Source: Halobacillus aidingensis (GTDB taxonomy: Bacteria; Bacillota; Bacilli; Bacillales; Halobacillaceae). Taken from it: a DNA stretch of 64,000 nt. The translations under genes and the position numbers were made by a program. The notes under the pieces are model-generated. The model saw only the letters and a program-made list of their open reading frames with translations, was not told the DNA's origin and did no database searches. This document shows, piece after piece, positions 16,855 to 27,235 of the stretch. The stretch is taken from positions 131,112-195,111 of the forward strand of contig NZ_FNIZ01000006.1 in the NCBI RefSeq assembly GCF_900104185.1, in the 5' to 3' direction. The first letter of the stretch is position 1. Each line of letters starts with the position of its first letter.

Positions 16855-17790
16855 ATGGAACGCAGGGAACTGAAGAGAAAGAAAAGGCGTAAACGCAAAC
16901 GTTGGAAAGTCCTCCTATTTGTAGTCGCACTCATATTTTTAATCGGAGGCGTTTATTTATATACCATCTATAATGAAGTTCGTACGACGGTGAACCAGGA
17001 TTTACACGAAGATGTAACTTCGATCGATACAGATGAAACCAAAGAAAAAGTAGATAACAAGGAACCGTTGAATATCCTCCTTCTCGGTGTTGATGAAAGG
17101 GAGAATGATGTCGGTCGTTCCGATACGATGATTGTCATGACTCTTGATCCGAATAACGACCAAATGCAGATGGTCAGTATCCCGCGGGATACGTATGCAG
17201 AAATTGCAGGCGACGGACGTAAGACACGAATCAACCATGCCTACGCCTATGGGGGTAGTGACATGGCCGTGAATACAGTCGAAAACTTCCTTGATATTGA
17301 GTTGGATTATTACATCCGGGTCAATATGGAAGGATTATCTCAAGTTGTCGATGCTGTGAATGGAATCACAGTCAATAACGATCGTGCCTTCAGCTCAGGT
17401 CCATTTGATTTCAAAGAAGGCGAAATTAAACTGGATGGTCGTGAAGCGCTTGCTTTCGTCCGCATGCGCAAGAATGATCCAAACGGAGACTTAGGCCGTA
17501 ATGAACGGCAACGTCAGGTCATCCAGGGCATCATCGATAAAGGAGCGCGTCTTGACGCTGTGAACAAAGTCGGTGACGTTATGGATGTGCTCGGTGACAA
17601 TGTGAGCACAAACATGCAGTTCGCGGATATGCGCAGACTCGTCACGAATTACAGCAGTGCTCGTAAAAATTCGACCACCTATCAAATGGAGGGAGAAAAC
17701 TTCCGGGCTAACGGCATGTATTTGATCGACATGCCTGAAGAAGAAATACAAAAAACACATGACATGATTGTTAATTTTGGTTCTGAATAA
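16855..17790 (+). CDS. LytR-CpsA-Psr (LCP) family cell-wall polymer transferase
   Basis: 311 residues. A very basic N-tail (RRELKRKKRRKRKR) precedes one membrane anchor (~20-40), leaving the LCP domain outside. The domain (residues ~75-225) shows NILLLGVDERENDVGRSDT, VSIPRDTY, INHAYAYGG, and the conserved arginines of FVRMRKNDPNGDLGRNERQ. LCP enzymes attach teichoic acids and other polymers from undecaprenyl carriers to peptidoglycan. The gene is alone, with its own promoter and a strong terminator; which of the LCP paralogues it is cannot be told here. Confidence 0.9.
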   Translation: MERRELKRKKRRKRKRWKVLLFVVALIFLIGGVYLYTIYNEVRTTVNQDLHEDVTSIDTDETKEKVDNKEPLNILLLGVDERENDVGRSDTMIVMTLDPNNDQMQMVSIPRDTYAEIAGDGRKTRINHAYAYGGSDMAVNTVENFLDIELDYYIRVNMEGLSQVVDAVNGITVNNDRAFSSGPFDFKEGEIKLDGREALAFVRMRKNDPNGDLGRNERQRQVIQGIIDKGARLDAVNKVGDVMDVLGDNVSTNMQFADMRRLVTNYSSARKNSTTYQMEGENFRANGMYLIDMPEEEIQKTHDMIVNFGSE

Positions 17791-17793
17791 TAC

Positions 17794-17825
17794 AAAGCCC
17801 CCTTCTCGCCTGAGAAGGGGGCTTT
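17794..17825. terminator. Intrinsic terminator after the LCP gene
   Basis: Perfect 14-bp arms AAAGCCCCCTTCTC / GAGAAGGGGGCTTT with a four-base loop, 4 bases past the stop codon. Confidence 0.9.
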
Positions 17826-17849
17826 TCATTTGAAGACAGGACGCCTTGC

Positions 17850-18263
17850 TTAGGCAGCATCCTGATCTTCCTTTTTATTTGCTGTATATTTTTTTATGGC
17901 ACGGATAATCCCAATGAAAACAAAATAAATGCCGGAAAACAGAAAGAAGCCCAGCACACTGACAAAGGCATCTGCAAACTCCATGTTTCCACTGCCGGTT
18001 ATTTTCTGCTGAATCTCCACGGCAAAAACAAAAACAAGCACCATGGCGAATGTAAATAAAAACGAAATGGCCGTTATGCTCCATTTTGCTATGGCATGGA
18101 AAAGAATATCAACGAAAATAAGACCGATAATTCCAAGGATACCAATGACCCAGAAGTGGAGGTCCTTATCTGTCAGATTCCACCCCATCATTTGCGTGAA
18201 TTTCAAAATGACGTCATGCCAAACATTGACTACATCAGCCAACAATAAAATAACTTCTCTCAT
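17850..18263 (-). CDS. Membrane protein of unknown function
   Basis: 137 residues from ATG 18263; an in-frame TTG at 18290 is possible, and neither has a strong ribosome site. Three to four membrane segments are visible (around WVIGILGIIGLIFVDIL, ITAISFLFTFAMVLVFVF and VLGFFLFSGIYFVFIG), and the C-tail is charged (KKYTANKKEDQDAA). I do not recognise the family. It converges on the LCP gene and is not obviously part of an operon. Confidence 0.6.
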   Translation of the reverse strand: MREVILLLADVVNVWHDVILKFTQMMGWNLTDKDLHFWVIGILGIIGLIFVDILFHAIAKWSITAISFLFTFAMVLVFVFAVEIQQKITGSGNMEFADAFVSVLGFFLFSGIYFVFIGIIRAIKKYTANKKEDQDAA

Positions 18264-18363
18264 TGCTAGTCTCTCATTCTCCCATCTCAAAAGCTAAAAC
18301 AAATCACAAGATTAAACTAAAAATACCATAAGGAGAAACGCTTGTATATGCTTTCTTACAAAT

Positions 18364-18410
18364 ACTGTTAGACCTGGGCATCCATTTCATGGATGACCAG
18401 GTCTAACAGT
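18364..18410. repeat. Palindromic repeat, variant of the CCAGG-core family
   Basis: Arms ACTGTTAGACCTGGGCATCC and GGATGACCAGGTCTAACAGT with one mismatch each side of a short loop. The core GACCTGG..ATCCA is shared with the GTACCAGGTCATCC family while the outer arms differ. It lies 10 bp past the hutG stop codon and may act as its terminator, though the following U-run is weak. Confidence 0.75.
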
Positions 18411-18420
18411 TATTTCCATA

Positions 18421-19359
18421 TCAAACATACATGTACCTTAGCATGACGTGAGCAGCAAGCCTGCTCGTCATATCCCTGAAATCTTTGGTAGGATCAACTT
18501 CTACGATGTCCATTCCTTTGACAAGGGGATGGGCGGCCGCAAGGGACACACTGCTTAACAGCTCCCTTGCCGTCAAACCTCCTGGCCCAATGGCTGGACA
18601 TCCAGGTGCATACGCTTGATCAACTGCATCCATATCGACAGACAAATAAATGCAGTCGCACTTATTTCCCAATATCTGTAAGACCTGGTCTGTTAGATTA
18701 TGGATGCCCTTCTCTTCGACGTCGGCCATGGTGTAGGTGTGGATGTTGTGTTTTCTAGCATAGTTGGCGTAGGCTTTGGCATTGGAAAAGTCGCGGATGC
18801 CGATTTGGACGAGATCTTCTCCGCGAATGACTCCCCCTTCGATTAAACTGCGGAATGGGGTCCCGTTTGTTCGTCCTCCATCTTCCACATTCCGCAAATC
18901 ATGGTGAGCATCCCATTGAATGACGCCGACTCTCCCGTATTTTTCATGAAAGGCAGAAATACTAGGAAAACTAACCCCATGATCCCCGCCAAGCATTACA
19001 TACTTGGAACAAGCTTCGGTGTCGATCATTTCTTTCACACTCATCTTCAAACGTTTCCGTGTTTCCTCGTTATCCGTCGGATGCACGCGAACGTCCCCAA
19101 AATCCAACATCTGCACATCTTCATAACTTTTGTCTTTCTCCCCTGAATACGTACTGTAAGATCCCAATGCCCTTCTTATAGTTGCAGGTGCTTCTGATGC
19201 ACCCGACAATGAAATGGAAGTTTTAGATAAAGGAAGTCCAATGACCCCTATATCCCCAGTTTTCCCCGGCTTGTAATGTGAGAACGTTTCATCCACCTTT
19301 GTCGTAAAACGATCTTTGAATCTAGCATCCCTGCCCGGGTTGAGGTACTGAAAAGACAC
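18421..19359 (-). CDS. hutG: Formimidoylglutamase
   Basis: 312 residues, taking GTG 19359 as start (AGGAGGGG six bases upstream), which overlaps the end of hutI by 38 bp; the frame stays open further upstream but only within hutI. It belongs to the arginase/agmatinase fold and hydrolyses formiminoglutamate to glutamate and formamide, the last step of the pathway. Manganese-site motifs are GGDHGVS, DAHHDLR and SVDMDAVD, in the expected order. It is the last gene of the hut operon. Confidence 0.9.
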   Translation of the reverse strand: MSFQYLNPGRDARFKDRFTTKVDETFSHYKPGKTGDIGVIGLPLSKTSISLSGASEAPATIRRALGSYSTYSGEKDKSYEDVQMLDFGDVRVHPTDNEETRKRLKMSVKEMIDTEACSKYVMLGGDHGVSFPSISAFHEKYGRVGVIQWDAHHDLRNVEDGGRTNGTPFRSLIEGGVIRGEDLVQIGIRDFSNAKAYANYARKHNIHTYTMADVEEKGIHNLTDQVLQILGNKCDCIYLSVDMDAVDQAYAPGCPAIGPGGLTARELLSSVSLAAAHPLVKGMDIVEVDPTKDFRDMTSRLAAHVMLRYMYV

Positions 19360-20602
19360 GAGCGCCCCTCCTCTCCCACACCTTTCTTCCATTCTTCCAT
19401 ACAGCCTTCGCATGATTTGCTGCATAGTGATACGGAATGTACTTATAATTCGGGACATCCCACAAAACGACATCCGCTTTTCTCCCTATACTCAAACACC
19501 CGGCAACGTCTCCTCTTCCAATCGCATGTGCGGCATTCACCGTCACACTATTCCATATCTCCTCCGGTGTCATTTTCATTTTTAAGGCGGCAAGCGACAT
19601 GATCATCTGCAGGTTGTATGTCACACAGCTGCCGGGATTGAAATCGGTGGCCAGGGCGACGGCCGCTCCGTTATCAATCATTTTTCTAGCATTCGCGTAA
19701 TGGTCTTTTCCTAAGTAAAAGGTCGTTCCCGGAAGCAGCACAGCCACCGTGTCACCCTCGACAAGGCTGTCGATCCCCGCGTCAGAAGCCGCAACAAGAT
19801 GATCTGCCGATGCCGCTCCCATGGAAACGGCAAGCTCCGTTCCTCCAAGCGGATCGATTTCATCGGCATGGATTTTCGTTTGAAAGCCGAGTTCCTGGGA
19901 AGCTTTCATAAACCGCCGAGACTGTTCGATGGTAAAGACACCCGTCTCACAAAAAATGTCCGTGAATTCCGCCAACCCTTCATCGCTAATCTCCGGCAAC
20001 AGACGGATCATTTCATCAAGAAACGCTTCTTCCTCCCCCTTATACTCCGGTGGGATCGCATGAGGACCTAGAAAAGTCGAAACCAAATCGAGTATGCTTT
20101 CTTCGTTCAATCGTTTGACGACACGCAACTGTTTCAACTCTGCTTGGCGCTCAAGTCCATAGCCACTCTTCGCTTCAAGTGTCGTCACCCCATGAGCAGC
20201 CATCTGCTCTAACGTCTGTTTCGCTTTTTCGTAAAGCTGCGTTTCACTTTCCGCCCGCGTCGCTTTTACTGTTGATAATATCCCGCCCCCTTTTTGTAGA
20301 ATTTCCAAATAAGGAACACCGGCCTGCTTCAACGCCAGCTCATGTTCCCGCGACCCTCCGAAAACAAGATGGGTGTGCGGATCGACGAGACCAGGTGTTA
20401 CAGTTTTTTCCATAGCATCGACCCGCTCGCTGGCTTTTAGTTTTTGGCTTTCTTCATTTGTGCCTATCCATGCGACCTTGCCATCTTTAAAAGCGATCGC
20501 CATGTTTTCTTTTACTTTCAACTGTTTCATCGCATTCCCTTTTAGCGGACCCTCTGCAGGTAAAATCAACTGTCCGATATTTTCAATCAGCGTATCGTAC
20601 AT
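19322..20602 (-). CDS. hutI: Imidazolonepropionase
   Basis: 426 residues from ATG 20602, which overlaps the hutU stop codon (GTGATG); GTG 20605 is an alternative. A GGAGGGG inside the end of hutU serves as ribosome site, so translation is coupled. It opens the imidazolone ring to formiminoglutamate. Amidohydrolase signatures include [11 protein letters not shown] near residue 75, [12 protein letters not shown] near 240, and [10 protein letters not shown] near 315 with the metal-binding aspartate. Confidence 0.93.
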   Translation of the reverse strand: MYDTLIENIGQLILPAEGPLKGNAMKQLKVKENMAIAFKDGKVAWIGTNEESQKLKASERVDAMEKTVTPGLVDPHTHLVFGGSREHELALKQAGVPYLEILQKGGGILSTVKATRAESETQLYEKAKQTLEQMAAHGVTTLEAKSGYGLERQAELKQLRVVKRLNEESILDLVSTFLGPHAIPPEYKGEEEAFLDEMIRLLPEISDEGLAEFTDIFCETGVFTIEQSRRFMKASQELGFQTKIHADEIDPLGGTELAVSMGAASADHLVAASDAGIDSLVEGDTVAVLLPGTTFYLGKDHYANARKMIDNGAAVALATDFNPGSCVTYNLQMIMSLAALKMKMTPEEIWNSVTVNAAHAIGRGDVAGCLSIGRKADVVLWDVPNYKYIPYHYAANHAKAVWKNGRKVWERRGARVFSVPQPGQGC

Positions 20603-22266
20603 CACTGTCCCCTCCTTTTCATCGGGATATCAATTTCATGCTTATCCGCTTCTTCAATGGCTTTATCGTAGCCAGCATCGGCGTGACGAAGAATGCCCAT
20701 GCCTGGGTCAGTCGTGAGGACCCGTTCCAGTCTCTCTTCTGCGAGGTCTGTGCCATCTGCCACAACAACCATTCCTGCATGGAGCGAGTATCCCATTCCA
20801 ACGCCTCCGCCATGATGGAAGGAAATCCAAGAGCCACCGGCCGCTGTATTGATGAGTGCATTCAACACCGCCCAGTCCCCAACCGCATCACTGCCATCCA
20901 ACATCGATTCTGTTTCTCTGTTCGGTGAAGCGACTGATCCACAATCAAGGTGATCCCTTCCTATGACCACAGGTGCACTCAACTCCCCTTTTCTCACCAG
21001 TTCATTGATCGCCATCCCCATCTTTTTCCGCTCCCCGTACCCGAGCCAGCAAATCCTTGATGGAAGCCCTTGAAATTGGACTTTTTCCTGTGCCATGTCA
21101 ATCCATCTCAGCAGCTTCTCATTTTCAGGAAAAAGTTCCTTGATAAGTTGGTCCGTACGATAGATATCTTTCGGGTCGCCTGACAAAGCTGCCCAGCGAA
21201 ACGGCCCTTTCCCTTCACAAAACAATGGACGGATGTAGGCGGGAACGAAACCTGGAAAGTCGAAGGCATCCTTTACACCTTCTTCTAATGCAACCTGACG
21301 GATATTGTTGCCATAGTCGAAAACAATGCGGCCTTTTCTTTGGAACTGGAGCATGAGCTCAACGTGTTTGGCCATGGATTTTGATGAAAGGCGTACATAC
21401 TTACCCGGATCCTTTTTCCTCAATACGGCCGCTTCCTGCAGCGAATATCCAACAGGTACATAGCCATTCAAAGGGTCATGGGCAGATGTTTGGTCTGTGA
21501 CGATATCCACTTCCAACCCATTTTGTAAAAGCCGTTCATGCGTTTCAGCCGCGTTTCCTAATAGAGCAATTGAAAGAGCCTCCCCGTTCGCCTTCGCTTC
21601 CTTCGCCCATAAAACCGCCTCTTCCAGAGACTCTGTGCTCACATCGCAGTAGCCGGACTGCAGACGCTTGGAAATCCGGTCAGGATCCACTTCGACAGCA
21701 ATGACCACACCGCCGTTCATTGTGACTGCAAGCGGTTGGGCCCCTCCCATTCCGCCAAGGCCTGCCGTCAGGGTAATTGTCCCTTTCAATGACCCTCCGA
21801 AATGTTTTTCAGCAAGAGATGCGAACGTTTCATATGTTCCCTGCAAAATGCCCTGCGACCCAATGTAGATCCAGCTTCCTGCCGTCATTTGTCCGTACAT
21901 CATGAGACCCTTCTGATCGAGTTCATGGAAATGCTGCCAATTCGCCCATTTCGGAACCAGCACGGAATTGGACAACAGCACTCTCGGCGCATTTTCATGA
22001 GTTTTAAAAACACCCACAGGTTTCCCGGACTGGACGAGCATCGTTTCATCTTTTTCCAGACGCTTCAGGGTTGCAACGATCGCATCAAAAGCTTCCCAAT
22101 TCCTTGCCGCTTTACCGATGCCCCCGTAGACGACGAGTTCTTCAGGGATTTCTGCGACCTCTGGATCAAGGTTATTGCAGAGCATCCTTAAGACAGCCTC
22201 CTGCTCCCATCCTTTGCATTCCAACGTTGTTCCTGTTTTGGCTTTCACTTTACGTGTTGTCGACAT
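20602..22266 (-). CDS. hutU: Urocanate hydratase
   Basis: 554 residues from ATG 22266 (GAAGGAGGAG upstream), matching the ~552 of known enzymes; an upstream in-frame start at 22317 only duplicates hutH sequence. It converts urocanate to imidazolonepropionate using tightly bound NAD. Visible features are [11 protein letters not shown] near residue 47, [16 protein letters not shown] near 125, [12 protein letters not shown] near 160 (NAD-binding glycines), and the conserved [17 protein letters not shown] near 445. Its start overlaps the end of hutH by 17 bp. Confidence 0.95.
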   Translation of the reverse strand: MSTTRKVKAKTGTTLECKGWEQEAVLRMLCNNLDPEVAEIPEELVVYGGIGKAARNWEAFDAIVATLKRLEKDETMLVQSGKPVGVFKTHENAPRVLLSNSVLVPKWANWQHFHELDQKGLMMYGQMTAGSWIYIGSQGILQGTYETFASLAEKHFGGSLKGTITLTAGLGGMGGAQPLAVTMNGGVVIAVEVDPDRISKRLQSGYCDVSTESLEEAVLWAKEAKANGEALSIALLGNAAETHERLLQNGLEVDIVTDQTSAHDPLNGYVPVGYSLQEAAVLRKKDPGKYVRLSSKSMAKHVELMLQFQRKGRIVFDYGNNIRQVALEEGVKDAFDFPGFVPAYIRPLFCEGKGPFRWAALSGDPKDIYRTDQLIKELFPENEKLLRWIDMAQEKVQFQGLPSRICWLGYGERKKMGMAINELVRKGELSAPVVIGRDHLDCGSVASPNRETESMLDGSDAVGDWAVLNALINTAAGGSWISFHHGGGVGMGYSLHAGMVVVADGTDLAEERLERVLTTDPGMGILRHADAGYDKAIEEADKHEIDIPMKRRGQ

Positions 22267-23791
22267 ACGTTTCTCCTCCTTCATGAACGGATTTCCACTT
22301 TCTCCAGTCAAAAGCACTCTCCTTCAACCATTTCTCCACGTTTTCGATATCCTTGGAAAACACCCGGTCCTTCGTCACTTTCGGAACGACAGTCCTTGCT
22401 GATTTCCAAAGGTCCTGAGCAAGTACCGATGCGCGCTCAATTCCCCTCAGTTCCAACGCCTGCAAACTGCATATTAACTCAATCGCTACAACTTTTGTCG
22501 CGTTGTCGATGACCATGGCCGCGTGCCGGGCAGCCGTTGTGCCCATGCTCACATGATCTTCCTGGTTCGCAGACGATGGAATCGAGTCGACACTTGCGGG
22601 ATGGGCGAGGGTTTTATTTTCAGAAACTAACGATGCGGCCACATACTGGACGATCATCAACCCTGACTCCAACCCCGGATTCGCACTGAGGAACGGGGGG
22701 AAATCATTGAGCTGTGGATTAACGAGACGTTCAATTCTCCGCTCTGAAATATTAGCCAACTCACTGACCGCGATTTTTAAAAAGTCCATCGCAAAAGCGA
22801 TCGGCTGGCCGTGGAAGTTACCACCGGATACGACGACTTTCCCACCTTCTAACAGCAGTGGATTGTCCGTTGCCGCATTCATTTCAATCGTTAATTTCTG
22901 CCGCACGTAATGCAGCGTCTGCCATGTCGCGCCGTGCACTTGTGGAATACATCGTAAGGAATAAGCGTCCTGCACCCTTTTTTCTCCTTGAAACGTGACA
23001 AGATGACTGCCGTTGATCAAATGACGCATCCTTTCGGCGACAGCCATTTGTTCCGGATAGCCACGCGCTTCATGTATGCTCGGATGAAAAGCATCACGTA
23101 TGCCTTCCAACGCCTGCAACGTAAGACTTGCCACCCAGTCACACTGCAAAGCCAGCCGCTCCGCTTCGATATAACTGATGACTCCGACCGCCGTCATCGC
23201 CTGGGTTCCGTTAATGAGCGCAAGCCCTTCTTTTGCCTTCAACGATAATGGCTTCAACGACAGCCTCTGTAATATATCCTTCGTTGCATGTCGATCTCCT
23301 TCATAAAATACTTCCCCTTCTCCCATCAAGACGAGCGCCAAATGGGCGAGCGGAGCTAAGTCCCCGGAAGCCCCGAGTGACCCTTGTGAAGGAATGACCG
23401 GATGGACGTGAAGGTTAACGAGATCACATAACCTTTGGACGAGCACTTCCCGGACGCCCGAGTAGCCTTTCATAAGGGCATTCAACCGGAGCACCATCAT
23501 GGCACGGCTCACTTCTTCAGAAAAAGGTTCCCCCACTCCGCACGCATGCGAACGGATCAGATGGTGCTGCAGGCTGTCGACGTCTTCCGCTGCAATTCGG
23601 ACATCACTTAATTTTCCGAAACCTGTGTTGATGCCGTACACCGAGTGCCCTCGGGTGACGATTTCTTCGACGGTTTCTCTGCTTGCCCTGACATCGATCA
23701 GGCTCGTTTTTGATAAGCCGATTTTGGCACTCTCGAAACAGATTTCCTTCATTTGCTCGATTGTTAAGTCTCTTCCATTAAGTTCGATCAT
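22250..23791 (-). CDS. hutH: Histidine ammonia-lyase
   Basis: 513 residues from ATG 23791, with AAGGGGG upstream; longer in-frame starts would run through the HutP-controlled terminator and are rejected. It deaminates histidine to urocanate. The self-made MIO cofactor comes from Ala-Ser-Gly at residues 141-143 within [23 protein letters not shown] near 51 and the [12 protein letters not shown] loop near 390 are further family marks. It is the first enzymatic gene of the operon, separated from hutP by the attenuator. Confidence 0.95.
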   Translation of the reverse strand: MIELNGRDLTIEQMKEICFESAKIGLSKTSLIDVRASRETVEEIVTRGHSVYGINTGFGKLSDVRIAAEDVDSLQHHLIRSHACGVGEPFSEEVSRAMMVLRLNALMKGYSGVREVLVQRLCDLVNLHVHPVIPSQGSLGASGDLAPLAHLALVLMGEGEVFYEGDRHATKDILQRLSLKPLSLKAKEGLALINGTQAMTAVGVISYIEAERLALQCDWVASLTLQALEGIRDAFHPSIHEARGYPEQMAVAERMRHLINGSHLVTFQGEKRVQDAYSLRCIPQVHGATWQTLHYVRQKLTIEMNAATDNPLLLEGGKVVVSGGNFHGQPIAFAMDFLKIAVSELANISERRIERLVNPQLNDFPPFLSANPGLESGLMIVQYVAASLVSENKTLAHPASVDSIPSSANQEDHVSMGTTAARHAAMVIDNATKVVAIELICSLQALELRGIERASVLAQDLWKSARTVVPKVTKDRVFSKDIENVEKWLKESAFDWRKWKSVHEGGETYVDNT

Positions 23792-23837
23792 CCACAATCC
23801 CCCTTTCGCTTGAAAAGATTCTGGTGGATTTTCTACA

Positions 23838-23878
23838 AAAAGAGGCGACAATGGCATAGGAAATACCATTGTCGCCCC
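23838..23878 (-). terminator. Attenuator terminator between hutP and hutH
   Basis: On the minus strand, arms GGCGACAATGG and CCATTGTCGCC enclose a 12-base loop and are followed by TCTTTTTG. Transcription would stop here unless HutP binds just upstream. Confidence 0.85.
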
Positions 23879-23895
23879 CTCATCGCTCATGACTA
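23879..23895 (-). promoter_or_regulatory. HutP RNA-binding site (three NAG triplets)
   Basis: The RNA reads UAG-UCAU-GAG-CGAU-GAG: three NAG triplets exactly four bases apart, directly against the terminator stem. HutP of B. subtilis, with histidine and magnesium, is known to bind NAG triplets spaced by four bases and to prevent terminator formation. Confidence 0.75.
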
Positions 23896-23910
23896 TAGGC
23901 CACCTATTCT

Positions 23911-24348
23911 TTATATATGATTGATTCCGAGTCCAAATGTCTCATGTTCCAAACCTTTTACCGGAGCACCGATTGTTCCGTAAAAAGCGACAGCGATCCA
24001 CTCGCCTTCTTCCTTCCGGTCATAAGGTTTCCCACGCACGACGGCAAAGCGCAAACCGACGGTGCGCATCATATTGCCGACACCGATCTGCCCCCGCGTC
24101 ACGCCCTGCAAGGATTCTAAGATCGCATGATATAACGCATGCGTCTCCCTGTAGACGTTTTCTGCAATGATGCCGTTTCGTTTGGCGGCGGTCTCGACTG
24201 CAGCAATCACTTTTTGAACTTCCATTGAACCCGCTTTCCCTTGGCAGTAATTCACCTGTTCAAACGCGGGCGCAAAATACTCCATCTCACTCTCATTCAG
24301 AGAAGCAAGCAGCATCGCAAGCTTCCCTATTTTCACTGTTTGGATCAT
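23911..24348 (-). CDS. hutP: HutP, histidine-responsive antiterminator
   Basis: 145 residues, close to the 148-151 of known HutP. The conserved C-terminal half carries the RNA and histidine/metal-binding region: [20 protein letters not shown] near residue 80 and [14 protein letters not shown] at the end, where the histidines that bind the metal lie. ATG 24348 is preceded by GGTGGAG. It is the promoter-proximal gene of the hut operon and acts on the leader located 16-70 bp after its own stop codon. Confidence 0.93.
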   Translation of the reverse strand: MIQTVKIGKLAMLLASLNESEMEYFAPAFEQVNYCQGKAGSMEVQKVIAAVETAAKRNGIIAENVYRETHALYHAILESLQGVTRGQIGVGNMMRTVGLRFAVVRGKPYDRKEEGEWIAVAFYGTIGAPVKGLEHETFGLGINHI

Positions 24349-24385
24349 CTCATCTCCACCCTGCTCATCACTAATAACTACTTAA

Positions 24386-24414
24386 ATTGTAACCGCTTTC
24401 TTAATTGTCCGCAA
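24386..24414 (-). promoter_or_regulatory. hut promoter overlapped by a cre site
   Basis: On the minus strand TTGCGG (24414-24409), 17 bases, TACAAT (24391-24386). The sequence TGTAACCGCTTTCT at 24389-24402 matches cre at 13 of 14 positions and covers the -10 box and spacer, so CcpA would block the promoter directly. Confidence 0.6.
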
Positions 24415-24424
24415 TACAAAAAAG

Positions 24425-24452
24425 ATGACCTCATCCAAATGGACCAGGTCAT
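24425..24452 (-). terminator. CCAGG-family palindrome acting as terminator of the sugar operon
   Basis: On the minus strand ATGACCTGGTCCA and TGGATGAGGTCAT pair (two mismatches) and are followed by CTTTTTTG. It overlaps the stop codon of the DUF624 gene and lies 10 bp before the hut -35 box, so it insulates the hut promoter from the operon upstream. Confidence 0.7.
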
Positions 24453-25144
24453 ACAGTATTTTCCATATTATTCAGTTTCAAGTATAGCCTGTAGTAGGCG
24501 GAGAAAGCGAGAAAGGCGATGATTGATCCTGTGAAGATCGGAATAATCAGCGGGAAGATGTACAGACTGACGGCCAGAATGAACCCTGAACTAATCGCAA
24601 CCGTCAAGAACAACACCGGACTGACAAACGTAAGCATAAACGCTTTTTTCAGCACCGCTCCTGCTTTCAAATCAAAATGGACAAGCGTACTGAATGTGTT
24701 GATCGTGTACACGAACAATAAGATTCCTAAGATCAGAAACAGATTCATGAGCAGGGAACTCGTCGTAGAAAAATAATAAAGATCGGCTGCCAGCACACTC
24801 CACAAGATTGTAAGAACGATTCCAGCCTTCATGCTGTTTTTATAATTCTCTTTGTAATAGCTGAGATAAGACCGATCAGCGGTTTCTTTATGATCCTTCC
24901 TCACCCAGTCACGTGCTTTTGCAAACATGGCGGTGGTAGCAGGGAAAAATATGAAAGGCAGCAAAAGGACAAGTGGTGGCAGCAAATACCACAATTCTTT
25001 TACGTCTCCAATGTTCAATAAGCTCAACAATAATAGCGCAACAGGCAGATTGAACAACGCCCACTGAAGGTTGGTTAATGCAAATTTACTGATCCACTCG
25101 CTGACGGCATAAAGGCCGCCTCTGATTCCTGATGTTTGTTTCAT
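24449..25144 (-). CDS. DUF624 (YesL-like) membrane protein
   Basis: 231 residues, five to six membrane segments, for example NLQWALFNLPVALLLLSLL near residue 25 and LFLILGILLFVYTINTF near 135. YesL-type DUF624 proteins are regularly encoded beside CUT1 sugar ABC importers; their role is not established. GGAAGGGG precedes ATG 25144. It lies 62 bp after the isomerase gene, with a hairpin between, and is probably the last gene of the sugar operon. Confidence 0.8.
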   Translation of the reverse strand: MKQTSGIRGGLYAVSEWISKFALTNLQWALFNLPVALLLLSLLNIGDVKELWYLLPPLVLLLPFIFFPATTAMFAKARDWVRKDHKETADRSYLSYYKENYKNSMKAGIVLTILWSVLAADLYYFSTTSSLLMNLFLILGILLFVYTINTFSTLVHFDLKAGAVLKKAFMLTFVSPVLFLTVAISSGFILAVSLYIFPLIIPIFTGSIIAFLAFSAYYRLYLKLNNMENTV

Positions 25145-25166
25145 ACGTTTCCCCTTCCTAAATATA

Positions 25167-25194
25167 AAAACCCCTCAAAAGTCAGAGGGGTTTT
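25167..25194 (-). terminator. Hairpin between the isomerase and DUF624 genes
   Basis: AAAACCCCTC / GAGGGGTTTT with an 8-base loop, 12 bases after the isomerase stop. It fits an intrinsic terminator that would reduce transcription into the last gene. Confidence 0.75.
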
Positions 25195-25206
25195 GCTGTT
25201 TCTAAA

Positions 25207-26175
25207 TTAAGCCCACCACATCTCCGTTGCTGGTTCTTCAATCAGCACAGACTTCAAGTTTTTCACGGCTTGATTGAATCCTTCGTTGATCGACATGATC
25301 GGATCTTCGTGCTCGATACTGACGACATGATCATAGCCGTACGTACGAAGTGCACTGATAATGTTGGACCATTCTTCAATTCCGTGACCGTAACCGACGG
25401 AGCGGAAACTCCATGCGCGTGTCTGCACGTTTCCGTAATTCTGCATGTCTGTCAGACCGTACATGTTGACGTTATCCTGATCGATGTATGTGTCTTTCGC
25501 ATGGAAATGGTGGATCGCATTTTCTTTACCCAAAATCTTGATAGCCGCTACTGGATCGATGCCCTGCCACCATAAGTGACTTGGGTCAAGGTTCGCCCCG
25601 ATGGCATCACTTGTTGCTTCACGAAGCTTCAACATCGTGTAAGGCGTGTGGACAAGGAATCCTGCGTGCAGTTCAAGACCGACTTTGACGTTATGTTCTT
25701 CGGCAAACTTCCCTTGTTCTTTCCAATAAGGGATCAGTTTTTCGTTCCACTGCCATTCTAACACATCTGAATACTCCGGTGGCCATGGAGTGACCGGCCA
25801 GTTGGGAGCGGTATCGTTCTCGTGCCCGCCTGGTGTACCTGAGAAGGTGTTCACGACAGGGACATCCATTAAGCTTGCTAGTCTCACTGATTTTACAAAT
25901 GCTTCATGAGACTCTTCTGCGAAAGCTTTGTCCGGTGAAACCGGATTTCCATGACAGCTGAAAGCACTGATGGTCAGTCCGCGATCATGAACTTTCTTTA
26001 AGTACTCGTTTCGTTTCTCTTCACTTTCCAAGAGCTCATCAACGTTACAGTGAGCATTGCCAGGGTAGCCGCCTGTCCCGATTTCGACCGCTTTCAAACC
26101 TGCTTCTTTTGCATGGTCCAACATTTCTTCAAAGGATTTATCGGAAAATAATACAGTAAAAACGCCTAATTTCAT
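25207..26175 (-). CDS. Sugar phosphate isomerase/epimerase-like TIM-barrel protein
   Basis: 322 residues from ATG 26175, with GGAGGAG upstream; the in-frame TTG at 26181 is too close to it. The fold is the xylose-isomerase-like (AP endonuclease 2) barrel. Candidate metal ligands are the Glu of VGLELHAGF near residue 165, the Asp/His of NLDPSHLWW near 197, HFHAKD near 227 and the Glu of VSIEHED near 284. Next to two dehydrogenases and a ThuA-like protein it probably handles a keto-sugar or keto-glycoside; the substrate is unknown. Confidence 0.82.
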   Translation of the reverse strand: MKLGVFTVLFSDKSFEEMLDHAKEAGLKAVEIGTGGYPGNAHCNVDELLESEEKRNEYLKKVHDRGLTISAFSCHGNPVSPDKAFAEESHEAFVKSVRLASLMDVPVVNTFSGTPGGHENDTAPNWPVTPWPPEYSDVLEWQWNEKLIPYWKEQGKFAEEHNVKVGLELHAGFLVHTPYTMLKLREATSDAIGANLDPSHLWWQGIDPVAAIKILGKENAIHHFHAKDTYIDQDNVNMYGLTDMQNYGNVQTRAWSFRSVGYGHGIEEWSNIISALRTYGYDHVVSIEHEDPIMSINEGFNQAVKNLKSVLIEEPATEMWWA

Positions 26176-26197
26176 GATCAATCTCCTCCTGCTAGGT

Positions 26198-27235
26198 TTA
26201 TAGTTTCACACTCGTACCTGTTTCACTACTTTGATAGATCGCTTCCATCAGTTTCGTCACTTTTAACGCCTGTTCCGTCTTCACGACTAATTCGTCATTC
26301 CCTAAACAGCTGTCGATAAAATTTTCTGCCTGAGCGAGACCAGGGGTTGGTTCGCCTTCACGGATTTTCGCTGTACTATCGAGCAGCGCCCCGTATTTGG
26401 CTTGATAGAGTTCAAATGGATAAACACTGAGGCCACCGTCGACACCAGAAATCGAAAGCGACGTGTGGTCTTCCTTGATATTAGCCGCCCATGAACACTC
26501 AAATTGAAGCGACTCTCCGTTTTCGAACGTAATGTAACTCGTCACATGATCATCAACGTTGAACGATTCATGATCGAACGCTCCCCAGTCGTTCACCTGT
26601 CCCGGAGTTTTACTCAATCGATCGTAGGTGCGTCCCATCACCTCTACAGGTTTTGGATCATCCAGAAGCCAAAGCGCAAGGTCAAGCAAGTGACAGCCAA
26701 AATCAATCAAACTGCCGCCGCCTTGCAAATCTTTATTCGTAAATACACCCCAGCCTGGAACTTTTCGGCGCCGCATGGCCTGGACTCTTGTAACAAGAGG
26801 ATCGCCAATTTCATTATTTAGGATCGCTTTTTTCGCCAGCTGCGCTTCCGGTGTGTACCGGTAATGATAAGCAATCGATAAAAGACGGTCATTCTTCTCC
26901 GCGGCTTTCATCATCGCTTCGCATTCTTCTGTCGTAATCGCCATCGGTTTCTCACATAGCACGTGCACACCAGCTTCAAGGGCGGCAATGGAAATCTCTG
27001 CATGGAACTTGTTCGGCGTACAGATTGTGACCGCATCAACTTTTGAGAACATATCTTTATAATCTTTGAAAACATAGGGAACCTGATGGGCTTCGGCTAC
27101 TTCTTCCGCTCGTTCTTCTTTCACATCCTGGACAGCCGTAAGCTCCACTTTGTCTTTTAAATCAAGGAAAGAGGGAATATGCCGTCCTTGGGCAATTCCC
27201 CCTACTCCGATGATTCCCATTTTTAAGCGAGTCAT
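26198..27235 (-). CDS. Gfo/Idh/MocA-family oxidoreductase (second of pair)
   Basis: 345 residues. The N-terminal Rossmann domain begins MGIIGVGGIAQGRH; VLCEKPMAIT near residue 92 holds the lysine of the EKP motif, and GGGSLIDFGCHLLDLALWLL near 175 carries the conserved Asp and His of the sugar site. It oxidises or reduces a sugar with NAD(P). The start overlaps the stop of the upstream dehydrogenase by 4 bp. About 30-40% identity to that neighbour by eye, so probably a different substrate or step. Confidence 0.88.
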   Translation of the reverse strand: MTRLKMGIIGVGGIAQGRHIPSFLDLKDKVELTAVQDVKEERAEEVAEAHQVPYVFKDYKDMFSKVDAVTICTPNKFHAEISIAALEAGVHVLCEKPMAITTEECEAMMKAAEKNDRLLSIAYHYRYTPEAQLAKKAILNNEIGDPLVTRVQAMRRRKVPGWGVFTNKDLQGGGSLIDFGCHLLDLALWLLDDPKPVEVMGRTYDRLSKTPGQVNDWGAFDHESFNVDDHVTSYITFENGESLQFECSWAANIKEDHTSLSISGVDGGLSVYPFELYQAKYGALLDSTAKIREGEPTPGLAQAENFIDSCLGNDELVVKTEQALKVTKLMEAIYQSSETGTSVKL

